Source: Rhyzopertha dominica (lineage: Eukaryota > Arthropoda > Insecta > Coleoptera > Bostrichidae). From it: a stretch of DNA of 64,000 nucleotides. Location of the stretch: the NCBI GenBank assembly GCA_025024175.1, contig QCXZ01000138.1:53291092-53355091 (forward strand), given 5' to 3'. A program made the translations under genes and the position numbers. The notes below the pieces were generated by a model. The model did not search any database, was not told the DNA's origin, and saw nothing but the letters and a program-made list of their open reading frames with translations. Positions 25,344-36,720 of the stretch are shown in pieces; positions within the stretch are counted from its first letter, which is position 1; every line of letters begins with the position of its first letter.

Positions 25344-27507
25344 GGTTCTTCGTCTTTGACAAAGATTACAGGTGTAATCGAAATGTCAGACTTATAATTT
25401 TTTTGTCAGTGTTTTTAGGAGACAGCGGAATATATTTTCTTTCGTAGTAGTTAGGCATTTTAATCCCTATCGGGAAAAAAATGGTTAAAGCTGGAGATTT
25501 GCTGTGCGTACCATGAACTGTCGTTTTTTGACTAATAGTAGTTAATATCCATTAATGACATCATTGGATTCCTTGTTTTTTTTTTAATTTATATTATAAA
25601 ATTGTACTTTAATTATAGATACCTAATTTGTTTGACTATGCCTTGTCGAACTATGATGTGCAACTACTCCATATGACTTTGACCTTTAGAACTGCTCGCA
25701 TAGATATTTATATGACAACTTTTACTTATGTCAAGTGCATAAAAATATCCGTTGAAAAAGTTGTAGTAGTATACAAGAATAAATACTTACGCGTGAGATA
25801 TCTATGATTAATAAATATTCAAGGTTTGTTTATTTAATTGTGCCTTGTATTTATCAGCATTGAAAATTATTTATTTATACCGCGATAATCTCTATTAAAT
25901 TGAATATTTTATACCTTTAAATCCCTTGTGCTGCAGAATTTTTCAACAGTTACCCGATTCTTCTTCTAAATATGTTTATTTTATGTAGGCAGTATGTACT
26001 CATAATTTTGCAATGTTTGCCTGCTGAAAACCCTTTCAATTCTGTACCATTCTCATATGACTGTCGTGTATTCTTCTACTAATCATTTTTAAAGAGCAAA
26101 AATTTCGTCCTTAGAATCTAGCGTTCTTCCAGAAATTGAGTGAGATCTGACTACACGTTTCCTGATGAATCGCCTTTTAGAAAAAGTTAGCGTATGAACA
26201 GGAATTATATGTGATATTCTTAAAGAAAATCTAATTGGTCGCGATATTTGAAATTCTTACAGGAAAAACTGTTCTATTTCTTCGTCCTGTAGAAGCTGAG
26301 GCCCAAAAATATCAAGTTTTAACCAGATGGTGCTTTCCTTATTTTGCTAACCAATCCCCCTGAATTCTACATCGTGTCTATTCTACAGGCTATCGAAGAA
26401 AAAAGTCATCCAACTATTTGTTTTTTCATTGATTTGAGAATACAATCCGAATACAGGAAATGAGAGAATCAAAGGCGGTGCTTTTTAAATAATGAGTTGT
26501 AATCTTGCGATCTAACGATTACAATACAATCATGTTACTCAGGCTTCTGTTCTCTGCACAAGAGCATAACTGTTTAATTGTAAATCGTTAGGATATCAGG
26601 CGCTGCCATCTTATGCTTCTAATTGATGAATAAAGAAATGTAGCAAGTGCGTTTGGGAACAATTATGATTCAGTAGCGTCCTTTTTTTGGTTGCTTTAAC
26701 TTAATTGTGTGAAGCGACGGAAAGATAACATCTAGCTTGGCATTCATAGCAGAATTGGCTGAATTAATAGTATTTGAGTGAAACCAACCTTAAAATGCAG
26801 TCTTTCACTTATCTTGTCACAATACGCGCCATTATTAACATTCGTACAATCTCCCATCAACTCAATTGCCTGAAAAACTACGAAAGCACAAACACTGCCT
26901 CCGTTCCTGCGAAGGCCGATTGGCTTTTAAGAGTTTTATTTTGTTGCATGAAAACACTTCATCGCCGATTTCGCTTAGCCCGAGGCCGGCCAATTCATCA
27001 TCCTTCGTTGTCCTAATTCGTTTATAAACCGGTGAATAGAAATTATGCGAAGAGCGGCAATAACTGTCACTGGATACCCTTTGGAAATCCGCAGCATTAG
27101 ACGGATTAACTTGATTGACGTTTAATAAGCACGAGTGAAAGGAATCGTGAGCTAATGGACCGCTCATCTCAGGCGGTTTTATGGAATTAAATCAATTTGC
27201 GACTTGTGTTTATACTTGGTCAAATGTCAGGTAGGTTTAATTTGTTGTCTTCTAATGATTTAGTTTATGTGCTGGGTTTGATCCGTACAATTGGTGTGGC
27301 CAATTTAAATTTTCTTCTGATTTCAAAAATATAAGCATAGTCAATATTTAGATCAGCCGTCAAATATTCGATTTCAACGTTTATTGGCCGAAATAGCAAT
27401 CAAGGACTGTCATGGTTTAAATGAAGTAATAGTTGTCAAATATCATTGTTAAATCTTTGAAATCTCAATTTACTTTTATAAGTAATGGTTTACAAGGAAG
27501 TAGAAAA
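25344..27507. other. AT-rich intergenic DNA, nothing recognised
   Basis: The first few hundred bases may be the 3' untranslated part of the Penelope-like copy. A GC-richer patch at about 26,900-27,170 has overlapping open frames on both strands (80 and 101 codons) and no family match. Confidence 0.35.
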
Positions 27508-27596
27508 GTTACTTCTTAAGGAAAATTGTTCACTAAGTCCATATATATCCATGCATTTGGACTGTCAAGTAAATAATTTTCTTTTTAAGAAGTAAC
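27508..27596. repeat. 89-nt imperfect palindrome (hairpin)
   Basis: Twelve bases at 27,508-27,519 (GTTACTTCTTAA) are the exact reverse complement of 27,585-27,596. Inside them GAAAATTGTTCACT pairs with AGTAAATAATTTTC with two mismatches (one a G-U wobble), and AGTCC pairs with GGACT around a loop of about 18 nt. The stem is thus roughly 30-35 bp long with small asymmetric bulges. The size and shape fit a microRNA precursor, but a tiny inverted-repeat element is equally possible. Confidence 0.6.
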
Positions 27597-27924
27597 GTTA
27601 CTAAATATATTTCCCCTTTGAGCATATGGACCAGTTTACAATATTTGAAGTAGAAAAGGTTTATTTTTAACAGAACTACAATATGACGACATTAACAAAT
27701 AAAAAAATATATAATTAGTGAAGCTTTAAATAAAATATGTTTTACTGTTCGATATTTCCGCCATTATCAATCAGTCAATTTGTTGTAATTGCCTTCGATT
27801 TCATTTATATCGCATTGACAATAAAATAAAATCTTTCTTCGTTTATGTAATTAGTAATTTTCATTAAAAGTCTTTTTGTATTGCTCAAAATCATCTCCAA
27901 GTTTCCGACGCTGCGCATTGTGCA

Positions 27925-28130
27925 ATGCATCTACACTGATCTTGCTCGGAGACTTTAACGCACGAGCAGAAAAGAAACTTGTACTTGAATTAAATAAATT
28001 ATGCTAGTTGTAAAAGGATAACTATAGTATTTTTCATTGAGTTTTTTAACAATAAGTAGATACGTACATCATAACGTCTTTGTTTAGATGTAATAAGTGG
28101 TGCAAAAGAATTAATTCATGTCTATAATCA
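27925..28130 (+). mobile_element. LINE endonuclease remnant, copy B
   Basis: The plus strand reads TLILLGDFNARAEKKLVL, the GDFNAR block of a non-LTR retrotransposon endonuclease. The following DNA to about 28,105 is similar in order and sequence to that at 12,450-12,510, so both are copies of one family. No further ORF is preserved. Confidence 0.6.
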
Positions 28131-28300
28131 TTACATATTATAAAACAGTCCTCCGCCGCGTTTGTCTGTCTGTTCGCGATAAACTAAAAAATTACTGAAC
28201 GGATTTTCATGCAGTTTTCACTAATAGATAGAGTGATTAGGTATATAATATTTATGCAAATTGGTTGAAATATAATGATAATTGTGAGAACTATCGCATC
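28131..28300 (+). repeat. interspersed repeat of common insect type
   Basis: The stretch containing CCGCCGCGTTTGTCTGTCTG and, shortly after, ACTGAACGGATTTTCATGCA closely resembles a repeat I remember from many insect genomes. I am not certain of its class (a non-autonomous rolling-circle or other DNA element is likely). The right edge is undefined; the following 250 bp (to about 28,560) is moderately GC-richer and may belong to it. Confidence 0.45.
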
Positions 28301-30630
28301 AGTCTTCAACAAAATCAAAGAGAAACGAATTAATCAATTTACAATTATAAAGAAGTAAATAATTTTTGTAACAGAATGGCACTGAAATAAACTGAAGTTC
28401 CTAAAGGGGACACCTATTTTTAGACCACCTAATCTGTGTCATTTGCCTGTGGCTAGTGTTCATCTTCAACGCGAACAAAATTCACACCAACCTGTTGCTT
28501 TTGGCATCTACTTCAGAGTTCATAACTCTTTGCAACTAGCACAATAACATCTGCCGCATAATAAAATTGCGTTCACTGCACGGTGATAATCGTTTATAAC
28601 AGCGGTAATAAAACGTTTCTCCCACATTATTTCGTATGTTATGTAAAAATTCACATGTTATATGCGTTTTGCGTGCTTAAAGGTCAATGTTCTGTTGTTC
28701 TTCGAAGCAACAAGTCGCTGGAACTTGGTGGCGATCGAACGTGATTCGATGCTAGATGATCAATTGAGTACCGTATGGCCTTAGGAGACGGTGGGGTTGC
28801 GTAACTTGGCTGGAACTGCTGGTAATTGTAAATGGTAACTTGATATGCAAATACGAGCAAAAAGTAAATTTATGTACTAATTAGACAGCTCCTTATTAAG
28901 GCAGTTATTGTTATATCTAAGAATGCAGTAGCAAAACTAATTCAGATCTCAGGGTATTTAAATTTTTATGTAATTACTAGCATAGGTTTTCTGTTTGTCG
29001 TATTGATTCGACAAAATCCAGGAGAAACCATAAACAAACAAAAAGATCAATAATTTATTAATTTAAACTTCAATTATCTGGCATATATATATATATATAG
29101 TGTGATTAGTTCCTAAAGCTTTGTAATAGGTTTTGTGTTTGAAGGATGTATATTGCAGAAGCTTTACATAAATGTAAACGAAAATATAATAACAGTTTCT
29201 TTAAAACTTTAGATGGTAGTACCAAAATCACATTGCCTGTAAGATTTTACATCATTTTTGTTTGAGGCTATTATAATGCAATTGAATTGATGAAAGTAGT
29301 GAGGGCACATACATATCATTATGAGTAGGTAATATTTAGTTAGATCAGTCCATTTTGATCAGTTTTTTAGACCTTTTTGTATAGCCTCAACTTAGAGCTA
29401 TAAAAACCTCAAATTAAGTAAATATTGTAAACTAAACAGGCAGTAGAAAATGTGAATTGGTGGTGTTATCGTCTTCGTTGTGCAGTATCCTAAAAGAATT
29501 CATTATTCATGCTTTTGCTCGACTTGGAAGGGGCACTGCCGTCTCCTCAGATATGCAAGAAAGACAACAAAGAAAATATAACAATATGATGCTCTCATTA
29601 AAAGCAGCTTTCTTTGTGGGGTCGAAATTTGAAAGAGAACGGAAAACGGTCGAGAAAAAATTGAAAGCTGTGTGTATTTAGTATATCTCGTGTAGATATA
29701 CCTTTTCTAGAAAATTGTAAACGCATCAAAAAGCTTCAAACGCCACTGATTCCCTCACATTTTCTCATTCAGATGATTCTATTAAACAAATTCCGATTAA
29801 TTACCGGAAAGAATGCTAATAGCTTAGGAAGCGCATCGCCAAACTCGCTTTTCCTTACTTTTACAAAATCCAACACGCAAGTCCACACTTGGCACCACTA
29901 ACCTACTAGCACTGAAAGGAACCATTCGGGGTACCATCAAAGTAAACATAGCTAGCCACGTTAAACGGCGTGTGCGCTCGGTGCAGATTCAATTATGCAA
30001 TTAGAAATCTCGAAACGGAAGAGACCAGCACGTAACAGAGTATAATATCCAACTTTAAATTATAGGATGTAAGAAATGGATGCTGTGTGCAGTAAGAGGT
30101 GAGACGTATCAGAGCGTTGAACGCCAGGAATTAGGTCCCTAGGTCAGTGAGGCGTTTAAAAATTTTGCTCATTGAGAAAGGGCAGTAAAACCATAATAAA
30201 TTTAAATGAGTGGGTACACCTGCCCGCTCGTGACTGACTGTGTTTGATAATTACCAAGGAATCCTTTCCCTGCACGGCTTTCGTGTCAAAGATACATCTT
30301 AAGCTGATTTACAGCGGTTTTCTTTAAAGATGAGGAGCATATTGTTACAGAATTGATTGACATATTTTGATCTCATTTCTTGGTTTTAAACATGGTTTCT
30401 TGAATGATGGTGAGAATAATTGACAAGTGGTGTCGTCCCAGTAGTTTCCATCGATATATGGAAAATAGAAGTTAAAATAAGCCATCTCTTATTGAAATGT
30501 CTAGTTGGATTTCAGTGGAGCGAAACAGTACACTTTTATCTACCTCAATGTCCCCTATAATTCTTTAAGTTATGCAGCACGATTTTGAGGCGCCCTATAT
30601 ATTGACACAGAATTTTTTTTTATTTTGCAG
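28301..30630. other. AT-rich intergenic DNA with a dinucleotide repeat
   Basis: No gene recognised. It contains an (AT)n run at 29,083-29,099. A 74-codon plus-strand frame at 29,457-29,681 is rather protein-like in composition (basic, with an ERERKTVEKKLK stretch) but matches nothing I know. Confidence 0.35.
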
Positions 30631-30836
30631 GGTCCATCTTGAAGCCTTTGACAGCAAGCATCTGAGTACTGGTAAGAGAAAAATTTCAATTTTAACCAGT
30701 TTATAATTTTTTGCAACACGGTATTAATTGTGAATAGAAATTATATGCATTTATTATGCTATTTCGTAATTAATGTCTTGCAGAAAGGAAAGCGCAAGAA
30801 CAAAGTCCAGAGATCGATGTGGAAAAATATGATTGA
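30631..30836 (+). CDS. possible last two exons of an unidentified gene
   Basis: Two short GC-richer blocks have clean splice signals. Block one, 30,631-30,671, follows a T-rich tract ending TTTTGCAG and is followed by GTAAGAGA. Block two starts at 30,784 after TGTCTTGCAG. Joined, they read through without a stop as VHLEAFDSKHLST followed by ERKAQEQSPEIDVEKYD and end at TGA (30,834-30,836); the first base completes a codon from an earlier exon. The polar, acidic composition and base composition unlike the surrounding AT-rich DNA favour a real C-terminus. I do not recognise the protein, and I found no convincing upstream exon, so the rest would lie far 5' or outside the window. Only about 30 codons are involved, so chance is not excluded. 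Confidence 0.4.
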
Positions 30837-31199
30837 AACGAAGATTAATACAGAACTAGAATTACTTGACATTCAATATTATAATCTGATCTATTAAATT
30901 GAAGTGCAAATTTAGTTATGTAACTTTTCTTTATTCAACGTCGCAAAGTTCACCTTATACATAGTATATCCAGTTTGTTAACAAATATATAATGGGCAAA
31001 GCGCTTTCAATTCAAAGACTGTGGATGAAAACAGAAGTGAAGGACTACCATAAAATTATCTTCTTTACTCGGTATACTAAATTCTCTTGTTTAGATTGTA
31101 AATTGGGTTATTTAATTCCATACAGATCAAGCAATCTTCATTTCAAGCTAAAGGGTATGTTAAAAAATCTGTGATTTCGCCGGAAACATTATAATTTTA
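30837..31199. other. AT-rich DNA, possible 3' UTR
   Basis: If the preceding exon pair is real, its 3' untranslated region would lie here; an ATTAAA is present near 30,894. Nothing else is recognised. Confidence 0.3.
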
Positions 31200-31862
31200 A
31201 CTGATTAACTACATTCAGATACCTATATTCAATAAACATTTCAAACAAAATGCTGGTTTAGTAATGGGTTCGTCTCTTAGCCCACGTTCAGCAGAATATT
31301 TCATGAATAATTTAGAATTAGAGCAAGATTTCAAGAACGTTTATTTTCTTTCCACACTAAATTTTGGTAGTTAGGTTAGGTAGAAATTAATAATCAAAAT
31401 CAACTTTTAGATTTATTAATTATACGTACCAATCTTCGAAAATTTTTAGAAAACCTACATGTATGGAGAATATTATAAATTACTCTTCTTTACACCCTTA
31501 ACACAAAATGACAGTATTTCATTGTCTTTTTAACAGACAATTTTACTTACCTCTTTCTTTAAACGCTTTTTAAAAAAATTGAGTATAATTCTCCAAATTG
31601 CATTTAATAACAACTTTTCAAATCATTTATTACAAAAATTATGCTTTAAATATTTTCTCACACGGGATGTTTGTTGGTTTTTCTACAGCGGGCAGTGTGT
31701 TTTTCCATTTTGTCCTTAATAAAGACACAATTCCATTCAGGAGTATATAGTTTTTCTTGCAACGATCGTAATTCTGTGTATATTGGTCCAACGGGAAGAT
31801 CGTTTTTAATTAGAGGCAACGAACATTTAAATAATTTAATTTGGTTGCTTAATAAACCGTAG
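31200..31862 (+). mobile_element. Penelope-like element remnant, second lineage
   Basis: FNKHFKQNAGLVMGSSLSPR, then SAEYFMNNLE (about 31,228-31,320), is the RT block with MGSPLSP. FRKPTCMENIINYSSLHPL (about 31,440-31,500) matches the FRKPT...INYSSxHP block of Penelope-like elements. GVYSFSCNDRNSVYIGPTGR (31,740-31,799) is a GIY-YIG motif with both tyrosines kept, followed by RGNEHLNNL. The YLDD region is lost in a deletion and several stops intervene. The motif spellings differ from the 24 kb copy, so this represents a separate lineage. Confidence 0.75.
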
Positions 31863-32640
31863 CTTGTTGGAAATATCAAATAGGTCTGCTATCAACTTCT
31901 TCATCAAAAACGCCTCCGCCATAGCCCAAATTCCTTCGCTTACATAATGAACCATAAACCTGCCATATTTTACCATTTCACCAGCCGTAAAGTTCATAAC
32001 TGCGCTAATCCGCGGTTTCTACCTCCGCATTTTTAACATCGCGGCGGTACAACAGTTCGGCCTACTACTTCGAAAGGTGCTTCGTTCTTTTTGTTCGAAT
32101 ACCTTGGATTTATGCAAAGTCTGCGCGGCATACGCGTTGGTATGCGGACAAGATCGGAATAATGGCGATTTTGCTCGGAAATTGTTGATGAGCATCGACC
32201 GTAAAGTCTACTCGCATGTTCCGAATATTATGGCATCTGAGTGATGGAATATATTAGTGTAAACCTTGGAGACGTTTACCAATTACAAAAAATGTATGTT
32301 TAGAATATTTGGAGCTAATTTTAGTTTTGACTGTTTAGGTTTGTAATAAATCAAATTCCGCCTGAATTGTGCAATGCCGGTAGTAGTAAAGTGTTCTAAA
32401 TTGTGGGCTAAAATTAGAAATATAAATTATTATAATGTAAAAAATATTCAAATTAATGCGGAAAGTTTTGTGGTTTGACTAGGCTCGTGTGATATCGATG
32501 AGTTTTGAGAAGATAGTCTCACATGTATTTTCAGAAAAATCATTATAATGTTTTATTGGGCCAGCAAGATTTTGATGGGCTTTAGCCCTTTGAAAAGTAT
32601 ATTTTATAGTACATTGTTTTATAAGATCTACATTGACTCT
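31863..32640. other. intergenic DNA with a GC-richer patch
   Basis: A GC-richer, CpG-containing patch lies at about 31,990-32,200. No gene or repeat is recognised. Confidence 0.35.
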
Positions 32641-32649
32641 TTCATTGAA

Positions 32650-33050
32650 ATGAACTCTCTTTCTCCTGCCTCTTGGTCAGCATCTCCATGTGGTGAGTGT
32701 TCTGATACCGGCAATACTCTTAGGGGTCCTGATGACATATAGAGAGCTGTAGCTGTTCCTTGGTCATATGATTTGCACTGACAGATTTAAAGGTATTTCA
32801 AGAGAGATTTTCCACCTCACCATTGGCTTGTGGCCAGTATGGTGACGTATAAATGAGCTGGGTATTGTGCATGATCGCAGCAATACTCCTAACTAATGAA
32901 CTGTCTTCCATTGTCATTTTTTCACGCTCCTTTGTCAATTTGCTTAGTGGTTTTGTTATTGTACTTATATCTGGAATGAACCATTTAGCGATAATCAGAT
33001 CAGTAAATGAATTGTTCATTAAATACCTCACACATTGTTATCGTTATTAT
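32650..33050 (-). mobile_element. Ty3/gypsy retrotransposon remnant, chimeric deletion
   Basis: The minus-strand frame 33,031-32,798 reads WFIPDISTITKPLSKLTKE, matching the end of the RT palm where RNase H begins (RFIPNFSTIAKPL-KL), and then, only about 22 codons later, YTSPYWPQANGEVENLS, the conserved integrase catalytic-core end (PYWPQANGEVER). In an intact element hundreds of codons separate these blocks, so a large in-frame deletion has joined RT to integrase. No LTRs were recognised. This is an inert fossil. Confidence 0.7.
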
Positions 33051-36000
33051 TTGAAGATGTAGCACACCTAAATGCGGACATGGCTCTCCTGAACTCGAAA
33101 GCCTAACCTTAAAACCTTAGGATGGTGTAGTTCCCAAACCTATTCATTCTTATTATGCGTATAGGACAACAGAAAACGCTGAATAGATGCTATTGTGATT
33201 CTAACCGATGAATGAATTATTGATTCAAAACCACAATTCGAATTGATCGTCCCCAAGTTTCTATGAGTGGTATAATAACAGAATGCAAATTATGTTTAAT
33301 TAATCGAGTGCTTACACGATAAAATCTGTATTTTTATCGGTGATTTACAATACCGCTGACGTCTGTACGCATGATGATCACTATAAAATTAATTCAACTA
33401 CCAATTCATCATTTCATTAATCTAATCATCGAGCTAATTTCTTAATTCCCGTACCCGGTGGAGGTTACCATACGANGTGCTTCTTTCTATACCTAAACGA
33501 AATTCCTGGGACACTTAGCAAGTGGGCTGGAACAGAGCGCAACATGCTAATTGCATCACCTATTACGATGCTTTTAAGAACTCTAAGTGGTATGGTAACC
33601 CGCGATTATAAATCAAAAACGCATCGCAGCTTTTGAAGGCAGGAAAACGTAAGAAAATCGGATCGTGCGGCAGGAGTATAAAGTTTGTTTAAGAGGTCGT
33701 AATTATCGTGTAAAAACATCCTGAACACAAATCCGGGCCATTAAACTCGCTGTGGTATTCGAGTATAATCGATAATTAATGAGCAATAATTAGTTCGTTT
33801 ATTATGTTATTAATTAATTGCGATTGTTACTAATAAGGTTATTGTTTGTTGGTATAACAACTACAGCTAGATTAAAGAAACATTATGCTTTGTAAAGAGC
33901 TTAGGTCTTTATGTGCAGGTGTTATGAGAGAATGTATATATAATTCATTTGATACAACATCAAGGTTTAATCATGAATAAATGTAATTTAGCTGCATCTG
34001 TGTTATAAGAGCGTTATTATAGCACTTATTTGAGTTAATGTAATGAAAAACCTTTAACAATGGTTAAATAATAAAATTTGATGACTTTAACTAAATAACT
34101 ATTCTTTTAATAAATAATAATAATAATAATATAGCATATATAGATACTAATCCATTTATACGACAAGTTAAAGCAAAGGCAGTGTAAATAGTTTAACAAA
34201 AAATTAGGTTTTTCAATTTTGAGCTAAGCTTATACAAAAAAATCCATAAAATAGTGGTTAGAAAAGACATAAACCATGTAGATAGGGAAGGGTATTATAG
34301 CCACAATCTATTTAAGGGTAAATAGGATCATTGATAAAATTGTTGACATATAAACAATTGCTTACAACAAATTTGAGCGGTTCCATAACACTTCGAAAGA
34401 TTGCTATTAACTAATTAAACTAATAATGAAAAAAGTAAGAGATGTATTTTTGCAAGGGGTAATTCACTTTCAGATTCAGATACACTTTTTAGTGTACCAA
34501 AGATTTATTTTTCCACATACGTGTGCCTCTCTGTTGTGAAAGGAGTGATGTGTTTCGCAGAGACACTAATTTCAGATATTATGTTTTTTTTTGCATTCTC
34601 ACATTTGTTCTGCGCAGCATAAGAATGTGATTTGTTGCAACAACAGCATGTCTGGAAGACCTAGAAACACATTTAATACAGGTAATACAGTCACTCGCAC
34701 GTGTAAAGTTGATTGCTCGTTCATGTAGTTGATGCTACATCATAAATCAAACTTTATCAGGGATGACTATGCGGTTTCATGTCGACGTACACTTGTCTTG
34801 TAATGATTCAGTGTGAATAGGCTCCAGCTTTTAAGGGAATAAATATAAATAAATGTAATAGCTACAACTATATTGTGCAGCCTAAAAAACTATATTGGAA
34901 GAAAGTTAGATTTTTAATAACCTGTATTAAATGTTTAAAACTTTTACTCGTTTAAAAAAAATGTTTAATCATAAGAAGAGGGAACCAAATCTTAAATTAG
35001 AATTGAATTGAATTAGAATTGAAAGAATTGTCAGGTGTCACACTGATTCAAATAGCACGTTGCCAATTACATAGGGTAAGCTTCAAAATACCCAAAACTT
35101 TATGATTTAATCGGCCAATTAAGGGCTAAACTATGTTATTATTTAACTCAGGAGCTATTGAATGAGATACTGCTATTACTCTTCGTGGTAATTTGATAAT
35201 TGGTTACGGGGGACCGCTATGCAAAGAACGAAATTATATTAAATTTATTTTGTGTGGTTCAAAATGTACCAATTCAGGACTGAAAATACCAAAAACGGTC
35301 GCACTACTTACAGTCTATCATAAAGATCTGTAAGCAATTTAAAATCAGCATGCCTTCTATTTTTATATTTATCAAGCCTATAGGTACTAATTTCGAAAAG
35401 ACACTATGATGTGTGTGATAAAAAGTCAGAAACAGGAAAAGAGGAACATAAAATACTGACACTCAATACTTGATCACAATGATAGTTGTTGTTTGTGTTG
35501 GTTATTGAATCAATAAAGCCCATCTTAAGGGATTCCACGTGCATCAGTAAAAAAATTCAATTATTTGGCTGAACAAAATTTGAACTTTAATATGTTTATC
35601 TTTGTTAACATCAACTTTTCGAGTTAGATCAAATCAAAATATTTTTACATGAGGGATATGAGGCTTCACTGTTCACTATAGACCACCCTGTATATGCCGA
35701 TGGTTTGAAAATAGCATTGGGCATAATAAATTCAAATGAATAGTTTATTGACTGCATTCAAGCTTTCAAATTTTGATCGCGCTCTCCCATGCTTATCTTT
35801 CTCACGTAAGCTGTATTATTATAATGTAAATTGCATATTGAGTTATTGCAACTTTCAAAGAAAATACGTGATCCCCTACGCCATTTGATTTCTCGAATCG
35901 ATAAAAAGCGTGTGAGTTTTATTGAATGTGTACATAACACGCTATTTAATTAGTAGAGCGTTTTAAGAATCCATAATATCGTATCACACGTACTCGCACG

Positions 36001-36425
36001 ACATGTGGGGCAAACCGTTGTTATTATTTTTGTACCCAGATCGCTGGTTCTACGGTTCACTGGTTTTCCTACAAAAAATATATTACCGGAGGCTGTTTGA
36101 GATAATAATAATTGGTGTAGGCAAGATTAATCGGTTAGGAATTCGTGTGGATGTAGCGTTTGTTACAGAAGAATGGTTATTGGTGCAGATTTGAGACGAT
36201 ATCGGTGCCCAACTATTATTTCTGCTTTAGATGATATTTTTTAGATAACCATTGCACCTGAAGGATCTGGTCTGATTGTTTTCTATAATGGCAAATCTAA
36301 TCTAGATCTAAATGTTTAATAAGAATAGTCCTGAGTCTCTATTGCGAAGTATCAGGTTTTGAATAGTGCTTAGCAAACACAGTGCCGCAATTCTTATAGG
36401 TTAATTTTGTCATTTAAGTTCAACA
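33051..36425. other. AT-rich intergenic DNA
   Basis: No gene recognised. It contains a perfect 11-bp inverted repeat (33,463-33,473 and 33,590-33,600), a short (TAA)n run at 34,114-34,131, an AATTG-rich tandem stretch near 34,997-35,030, and a CCACCCTGTATA repeat-end motif at 35,683-35,694. Confidence 0.4.
33463..33600. repeat. 138-bp unit with 11-bp terminal inverted repeats
   Basis: GGTTACCATAC at 33,463-33,473 is the exact reverse complement of GTATGGTAACC at 33,590-33,600. This could be a very small inverted-repeat element or a chance palindrome; no target-site duplication is obvious. Confidence 0.35.
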
Positions 36426-36429
36426 TAAT

Positions 36430-36720
36430 CATAATGCAATGTAACTGATCAGATATTACCGTCTCCAAGAGTTTCCATAAGCATGGAATAATACTGATGG
36501 GTCTAAAGTTCTTCAGCTCTTTAGGCGTCGAAATTTTGGGGACATGAGTGATTAAAGCGTGTATTCATGTATCCGGGAAATAGCCCTCTGGTAGACAGCA
36601 ATTTAAGATACGTACTAATCATTTTAATATAAAGTGACATAAGATATTTTGCAGCGAGAGAAAAATTCAACAATAATTCTGGACTATCAAGATGCACAGA
36701 AATACACGAATTATGATTAA
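36430..36720 (-). mobile_element. LINE reverse transcriptase remnant (jockey/CR1-like)
   Basis: On the minus strand NCCLPEGYFPDT, a stop, then IHALITHVPKISTPKELKN, FRPISIIPCLWKLLETVISD and QLHCIM match the RT finger region of jockey/CR1-type LINEs (FPDxWK-A-ITPVPK, LxDFRPISILP, K-LE-I-QL). The reading frame carries a stop and further frameshifts upstream, so it is decayed and 5' and 3' truncated. Confidence 0.7.
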
